From an uncultured Gemmiger sp. (GTDB lineage: Bacteria > Bacillota > Clostridia > Oscillospirales > Ruminococcaceae): 64,000 nucleotides of DNA. A program made the position numbers and the translations under genes. Of this stretch, positions 60,692-64,000 are shown in pieces. Below the pieces are notes generated by a model that saw only the letters and a list, made by a program, of their open reading frames with translations, made no database searches and was not told the origin of the DNA. The stretch spans positions 62,001 to 126,000 of the forward strand of contig CALXBE010000002.1 of assembly GCA_944386495.1 (NCBI GenBank), given 5' to 3'. How positions within the stretch are numbered: position 1 is the first letter of the stretch; each line of letters starts with the position of its first letter.

Positions 60692-60758
60692 CCCGGCAGT
60701 AAGCCGGGTCAGATAAGAAAAGACCGGGTCAAGCTGGAAATGCTTGGCCCGGTCTTGT
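60692..60758. terminator. Tandem terminator hairpins
   Basis: CCCGGC/GCCGGG (60692-60708), then AAGACCGGG..CAAG/CTTG..CCCGGTCTT (60719-60755) with a T-rich end. They lie between the serine hydrolase and convergent udk and could serve both. Confidence 0.8.
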
Positions 60759-60759
60759 T

Positions 60760-61395
60760 TTAGGATTGGGTCTGGTCAGCGGCGGGAAGATGAGCTTCCA
60801 CCCAATGAATCAGCATGCCGAGGGCTTTCTGATTCTTGCCCCCCTCAGGAACGATCAGGTCAGCCCGGCGCTTGCTGGGCTCCACAAACTGTTCATGCAT
60901 GGGCTTGACGGTGGTCAGGTACTGGGTGATGACACTTTCCAGGGTGCGGCCCCGCTTGTTTACATCCCGCTTGATCCGGCGAAGGATACGCACATCGGCA
61001 TCGGTGTCCACAAACACCTTCAGATCCATCAGGTCACACAGGTCTTTGTCCGCAAAAATCAGGATGCCTTCCACAATGATGATGGGGGCAGGAAACACCC
61101 GGGTGACCTTGTCCACCCGGTTATGGATGGTGTAGTCATAGACCGGAACATTCACCGGTTTGCCCGCCTTCAACTGCTTCAGATGCCGGATGAGAAGGTC
61201 GGTGTCGAAGCTGTCCGGATGGTCGTAGTTCAGTTTGCACCGCTCCTCATAGGGCATTTCGTCGTGCCGCTTGTAGTAGCAGTCATGGTTGATCATGGCA
61301 ACCTTCCCGGAGCCAAGGTGCTGATACAGTTTCCGGGCCAGAGTGGTTTTTCCGCTGCCGGTTCCCCCGGCAATCCCGATCACAATGGGTTCCAT
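60760..61395 (-). CDS. udk: Uridine kinase
   Basis: 211 aa P-loop kinase. GGTGSGKTT is at ~10-18, MINHDCYYKRHDEMPYEER and NYDHPDSFDTDLL match the uridine-binding region, and TDADVRILRRIKRDVNKRGR the lid. It phosphorylates uridine or cytidine for salvage. GGGAGGTC lies before the ATG. It sits 23 nt behind the dCMP deaminase gene, forming a pyrimidine-salvage pair. Confidence 0.95.
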   Translation of the reverse strand: MEPIVIGIAGGTGSGKTTLARKLYQHLGSGKVAMINHDCYYKRHDEMPYEERCKLNYDHPDSFDTDLLIRHLKQLKAGKPVNVPVYDYTIHNRVDKVTRVFPAPIIIVEGILIFADKDLCDLMDLKVFVDTDADVRILRRIKRDVNKRGRTLESVITQYLTTVKPMHEQFVEPSKRRADLIVPEGGKNQKALGMLIHWVEAHLPAADQTQS

Positions 61396-61418
61396 TCTTT
61401 TTGACCTCCCGTTGGCTT

Positions 61419-61898
61419 TTAAAGGGTAAAGCTGACCTGCCGCCCGGTGGGCTGGTAGGGACGGAAGCTGACTCCCGCAGTTTTCAGCAGGTACCGGCTG
61501 GCCACGCAGCTGGTGCTTTCATGGTATTTATCTTCCCGGTAGATGATCTCCTTGATGCCGCTCTGGATAATGGCTTTGGCACACTCGTTGCAGGGGAAAA
61601 GAGTCACATACACCTTTGCACCCTTCAGATTGCCGTGGGCATTGTTGAGGATGGCGTTCAGCTCGGCATGGCAGACATACATATACTTGGTGTCCAGGGC
61701 ATCGCCCTCCCGTTCCCAGGGCATGGAATCGTCGGAACAGCCAATGGGCATTCCGTTATAGCCCAGGGAGAGAATCTTGTTTTCCTGGCTTACAATGCAG
61801 GCGCCTACCTGGCTGTTGGGGTCCTTGCTCCGCATGGCACTGAGAATAGCAATTCCCATAAAGTATTCATCCCAGCTGATATAGTCCTGTCGTTTCAC
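61419..61898 (-). CDS. dCMP deaminase (ComEB-like)
   Basis: 159 aa zinc-dependent deaminase. Catalytic HAE (CHAELNAIL) and PCNEC ([11 protein letters not shown]) bind the zinc, and [28 protein letters not shown] is typical of the dCMP-deaminase group. It makes dUMP from dCMP. The start is GTG at 61898 with AAGGAGG 6 nt upstream. It shares a promoter with udk. Confidence 0.93.
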   Translation of the reverse strand: MKRQDYISWDEYFMGIAILSAMRSKDPNSQVGACIVSQENKILSLGYNGMPIGCSDDSMPWEREGDALDTKYMYVCHAELNAILNNAHGNLKGAKVYVTLFPCNECAKAIIQSGIKEIIYREDKYHESTSCVASRYLLKTAGVSFRPYQPTGRQVSFTL

Positions 61899-61966
61899 GG
61901 CGGACCTCCTTCACCATTTTTATTCCCCGGTTTCCTGCCAGGAAAGCCGGTTTTTCCGTTGGGCTT

Positions 61967-61995
61967 ATTGTATCACAAAAAAACGCCGGATACAA
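61967..61995 (-). promoter_or_regulatory. Promoter of the dCMP deaminase-udk operon
   Basis: Minus strand: -35 TTGTAT (61990-61995), 17-nt spacer, -10 TACAAT (61967-61972). The -35 lies inside the spoIIID terminator stem. Confidence 0.7.
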
Positions 61996-62013
61996 TGGAA
62001 AACCCTTATCCGG
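61977..62013 (-). terminator. spoIIID terminator
   Basis: CCGGATA/TATCCGG stem (61986-61992 and 62007-62013) followed on the minus strand by CG and seven T. It overlaps the last spoIIID codons and the udk promoter. Confidence 0.75.
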
Positions 62014-62263
62014 ACCGGCGCTCCAGATATTTTCTGCGAGTGGCCTCTCCGCCCCGGAGATGGCGCTGGGCTTTGTTGAGAGCCAGCACCTGCTGGGCCT
62101 TCCGGTACAGGGTAGGGTCCAGGGCCCGCAGCCGGGTCTGAACATCCTTGTGAACGGTGGACTTGCTTACCCCATACCGGGCGGCAGCCGCCCGGACGGT
62201 GGCGCCGTTTTCCGCAATGTACCGCCCCAATACCAACACTCTCTCCTGCCGACTGCCTACCAT
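62006..62263 (-). CDS. spoIIID: Sporulation transcriptional regulator SpoIIID
   Basis: 85 aa, the family's usual size. The HTH reads RYIAENGATVRAAAARYGVSKSTVHKDVQTRL, with the diagnostic VSKSTVHKD recognition helix, followed by a short basic tail (RRKYLERRSG) that in B. subtilis SpoIIID contacts the minor groove. It controls mother-cell genes in sporulation under sigma-E. AAAGGGGG lies before the ATG. It is strong evidence that the organism belongs to a spore-forming lineage. Confidence 0.95.
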   Translation of the reverse strand: MVGSRQERVLVLGRYIAENGATVRAAAARYGVSKSTVHKDVQTRLRALDPTLYRKAQQVLALNKAQRHLRGGEATRRKYLERRSG

Positions 62264-62290
62264 ACCCCGGCCCCCTTTTCCTTTTGGTAA

Positions 62291-62319
62291 TGGGTATGCG
62301 CCGGGACAGAAAAAGTTTA
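62291..62319 (-). promoter_or_regulatory. Possible sigma-E promoter of spoIIID
   Basis: Minus strand: TAAACT (62314-62319) and CATACCCA (62291-62298) with a 15-nt spacer, similar to sigma-E -35 and CATACA-type -10 elements. spoIIID is a sigma-E gene in Bacillus. Confidence 0.45.
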
Positions 62320-62326
62320 CAGATTT

Positions 62327-63055
62327 TTACCAGGCCCCGTAAAAGTCCCTCAGTTGACGGGCGGCACGCTGGTCTGCTGACTGATGTTTTACACTGCAGG
62401 CTTCCAGCATGAACAGGCGGAAGGGTTCCAGCTTCCGGGTGACGGCCCGTATGGTCTGGTCAAAGGCATCAAAGTCCCTGAAATCCTCCGGTTTCAGGCT
62501 GGCCAGGAAATACCATCCCTTCCGGTTGAGGAGGGGAGCCGCCGGGTGCTGGGCATATTCCTTGTATCCCCGGGGAAGCCGCTTTAGGGTCTCTCCCATG
62601 AGGGGCAGGTCAATTTGAGCCAGAATCCGGGAAAGCTCCTCCCAGTGGGCCAGAATGTAGTCCCGCACCTGCCCCGAAGCAGCACCCTGGGTATACCAGA
62701 CCCCGGTGCCGTAGCAGCTGCCGCCGGGGGCCAGCTCCAGATAATATCCGATGGGCTGCCAGCTCCGCCGGTCAGGGCAGATGAAGGCCCGGAGGGAAGG
62801 GTCATAGGGAGGCTTGTTCCGGTTTACCCGGGCATCCCGGGCCACCCGGTACATCCAGTCCTTGGGCTGCATGGAGAGGATGCTTTCTGCCAGCTGAGGG
62901 GCGTTCTCTCCAATAGAAAAACGAATCAGGTCCAAAAGGTTGAGATAATCTTTTATCACCTGCTCATACTCCTTATGATGTTCATGGAACCAGGTGCGGT
63001 CATTGTGGGCTTCCAGTTGGGAAAGATAACAGAAGATAGGTTCAAATCCGGCCAT
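62327..63055 (-). CDS. DUF2461 domain protein
   Basis: 242 aa. Family motifs are visible: NDRTWFHEHHKEYEQVIKDYL near the N-terminus, MYRVARDARVNRNKPPYDPSLRAFI, and LPRGYKEYAQHPAAPLLNRKGWYFLASL. DUF2461 proteins are widespread, cytosolic and of unknown function. AAAGGAG 10 nt before the ATG supports the start. It is divergent from the NeuD-family gene and has its own promoter. Confidence 0.9.
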   Translation of the reverse strand: MAGFEPIFCYLSQLEAHNDRTWFHEHHKEYEQVIKDYLNLLDLIRFSIGENAPQLAESILSMQPKDWMYRVARDARVNRNKPPYDPSLRAFICPDRRSWQPIGYYLELAPGGSCYGTGVWYTQGAASGQVRDYILAHWEELSRILAQIDLPLMGETLKRLPRGYKEYAQHPAAPLLNRKGWYFLASLKPEDFRDFDAFDQTIRAVTRKLEPFRLFMLEACSVKHQSADQRAARQLRDFYGAW

Positions 63056-63086
63056 GTTCAGGCACTCCTTTGATGTAAGTAAAAAT

Positions 63087-63115
63087 ATTATATCAGCTTG
63101 GTAAATTCAAATCAA
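63087..63115 (-). promoter_or_regulatory. Promoter of the DUF2461 gene
   Basis: Minus strand: -35 TTGATT (63110-63115), 17-nt spacer, -10 TATAAT (63087-63092). Confidence 0.75.
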
Positions 63116-63132
63116 ACCCGGACAGTCTTCCC

Positions 63133-63161
63133 TTGCAGAAAGAAAAAGGGAAGGGTATACT
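63133..63161 (+). promoter_or_regulatory. Promoter of the NeuD-family gene
   Basis: -35 TTGCAG (63133-63138), 17-nt spacer, -10 TATACT (63156-63161). Confidence 0.7.
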
Positions 63162-63194
63162 TACTATTATGAGGAAAAGCAAGGAGGGAAATCC

Positions 63195-63713
63195 ATGGGA
63201 AAACTGCTGATTCTGGGAGCCGGCGGATTCGGCCGCCAGGTATTTGAACTGGCAAGAGAAGCGGGTGAATTTGAAGCCATTGCCTTTCTGGACGATAACA
63301 GCCAGGACCCCCGTGTGGTGGGGCGGCTGGGGGATTACCTTGCCCTTAAAGGGGCGTATACCCATGCCCTGGCAGCCATTGGAAACAATCCCCTTCGGCT
63401 GGAATGGGGTGAAAAACTGAAAGAGGCCGGGTATATTCTTCCCACACTCTGCCATCCTGAGGCATATATCAGCCTCTCGGCTCAAATCGGGGAGGGGAGT
63501 GTGGTCCTGCCTCTGGCCTGTCTCATGGCAAGTGTAAAGGTGGGGCGGTGCTGCATTGTAAATACCGGGTCGGTGGCAGACCATGACAGCCGGTTGGAAG
63601 ACGGCTGTCACCTGGGAGTTAAAGCCATTGTGAAAGCGGGGGCAACCCTGCCCTCCCTCACCAAACTGGATGCGGGAGAAATACTCCGCTCTCCCTGGGA
63701 ATATCAGAAATAA
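63195..63713 (+). CDS. NeuD/PglD-family sugar O-acyltransferase
   Basis: 172 aa. The N-terminal Rossmann-like domain is KLLILGAGGFGRQVFELA...FLDDN. The C-terminal beta-helix starts near residue 95 (AYISLSAQIGEGSVVLPLACL, VGRCCIVNTGSVADHDSRLEDGCHLG), with the catalytic His in VADHD. It is shorter than most members (~200-215 aa), with fewer hexapeptide turns at the end. It probably acetylates a nucleotide-linked amino sugar. It is transcribed alone, 39 kb from the main polysaccharide locus. AAGGAGGG lies before the ATG. Confidence 0.82.
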   Translation: MGKLLILGAGGFGRQVFELAREAGEFEAIAFLDDNSQDPRVVGRLGDYLALKGAYTHALAAIGNNPLRLEWGEKLKEAGYILPTLCHPEAYISLSAQIGEGSVVLPLACLMASVKVGRCCIVNTGSVADHDSRLEDGCHLGVKAIVKAGATLPSLTKLDAGEILRSPWEYQK

Positions 63714-63735
63714 AACCAAGTTCCATAGAAACAGC

Positions 63736-63773
63736 ACCGCCCGGCAGATCCGCACAATCTGCCGGGCGGTTTC
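63736..63773. terminator. Intrinsic terminator after the NeuD-family gene
   Basis: A perfect 14-bp stem ACCGCCCGGCAGAT/ATCTGCCGGGCGGT with a 7-nt loop and a T-rich end. Confidence 0.88.
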
Positions 63774-63781
63774 TTATCTTG

Positions 63782-63856
63782 GGGCAATGCCCACCATCCT
63801 TATTTCGTGGAGCAGGTGAGACTTCCAAAAACACCTGGGATGGTGCGGCATTGCCC
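63782..63856. repeat. Long imperfect inverted repeat between convergent genes
   Basis: GGGCAATGCC (63782-63791) pairs with GGCATTGCCC (63847-63856), and ACCATCC with GGATGGT (63838-63844). An inner CAGGTG/CACCTG pair (63813-63818, 63832-63837) continues the fold. It lies 35 nt after the stop of the minus-strand gene and lacks a clear T-run. Confidence 0.6.
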
Positions 63857-63891
63857 GTGCCCTCTTTCCGGGGCGGGGAAAATGTCAGAAA

Positions 63892-64000
63892 TTACAGATG
63901 GGCCAGGATGGCATCCCCCATGGCCTTACAGCCTACCAGGGTGCAGCCCTCGCTCATTATATCGGCGGTACGCAGACCCTGGTCCAGAACCGCGTTGATG
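63892..64000 (-). CDS. leuB: Probable 3-isopropylmalate dehydrogenase, C-terminal fragment (cut by window end)
   Basis: Only the last ~36 codons are inside the window. The minus-strand frame reads [14 protein letters not shown], then [21 protein letters not shown] and stop. The GxRTADI motif followed by V-G-C/T-x-x-MG matches the C-terminus of isopropylmalate dehydrogenase, where it lines the NAD site. The related isocitrate/homoisocitrate dehydrogenases share similar ends, so the exact enzyme is provisional. The gene continues to the right. Confidence 0.65.
   Translation of the reverse strand, partial: INAVLDQGLRTADIMSEGCTLVGCKAMGDAILAHL

Overview
The window looks like a chromosomal segment of an endospore-forming member of the Clostridia, most likely Oscillospiraceae/Ruminococcaceae. 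The evidence is high GC coding DNA, strong Shine-Dalgarno sites, a T-box leader, YtrA-type GntR and Rex regulators, a SpoIIID gene and a SpoVB-like flippase. Species assignment is inference. I saw no insertion sequence, prophage, CRISPR array or replication origin, so this is mostly housekeeping chromosome with several niche cassettes.

Layout. Positions 1-2005 hold the end of a flavin oxidoreductase and a two-subunit aconitase-X enzyme. Positions 2077-7720 (minus strand) hold a membrane protein, a Nudix/macro-domain/vWA group, and a five-gene operon (TfoX-like, GyrI-like, DUF3795, YaiI, SDR) headed by a truncated regulator fragment. At 7968-9365 a textbook promoter and T-box leader precede a BASS-family transporter. 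A GNAT enzyme and the CCA-adding enzyme follow. Positions 11454-24639 are a surface-polysaccharide locus: a divergent Wzy-like polymerase, initiating phosphotransferase, four glycosyltransferases, WbsX-like protein, O-acetyltransferase, SGNH hydrolase, Wzx flippase, and an aminotransferase/acetyltransferase pair for a 4-amino-6-deoxy sugar.

Positions 24662-28868 carry a potABCD-type polyamine uptake operon behind a highly structured leader that buries the ribosome-binding site. A GntR/ABC exporter operon follows, then gltBD (glutamate synthase) with a terminator-like hairpin directly after its promoter, then mscL and mrp, a SpoVB-like flippase, tRNA-Leu(CAG), and a repeat-rich non-coding stretch containing copies of the tRNA 3' end.

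Positions 42373-50394 form a pectin-oligomer utilisation locus: pectinesterase, GH105 unsaturated uronyl hydrolase, GH28 polygalacturonase, an AraC regulator and a sugar ABC importer. The three enzymes lack signal peptides, so breakdown probably occurs in the cytosol after import. A 16-base motif is shared by two intergenic regions of this locus. The rest is housekeeping: tdk, rex, tepA, ftsK/spoIIIE, a metF/MetH-reactivation/metH operon, a penicillin-binding-like serine hydrolase, udk, dCMP deaminase, spoIIID, a DUF2461 gene, a NeuD-family acyltransferase and the 3' end of a probable leuB.

The strongest leads for something undescribed are the potABCD leader RNA (24704-24874), the T-box in front of a BASS transporter, the gltB leader hairpin, the Nudix/macro/vWA group and the tRNA-derived repeats. 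All coordinates, folds and motifs were read by eye; no database search or folding program was run.
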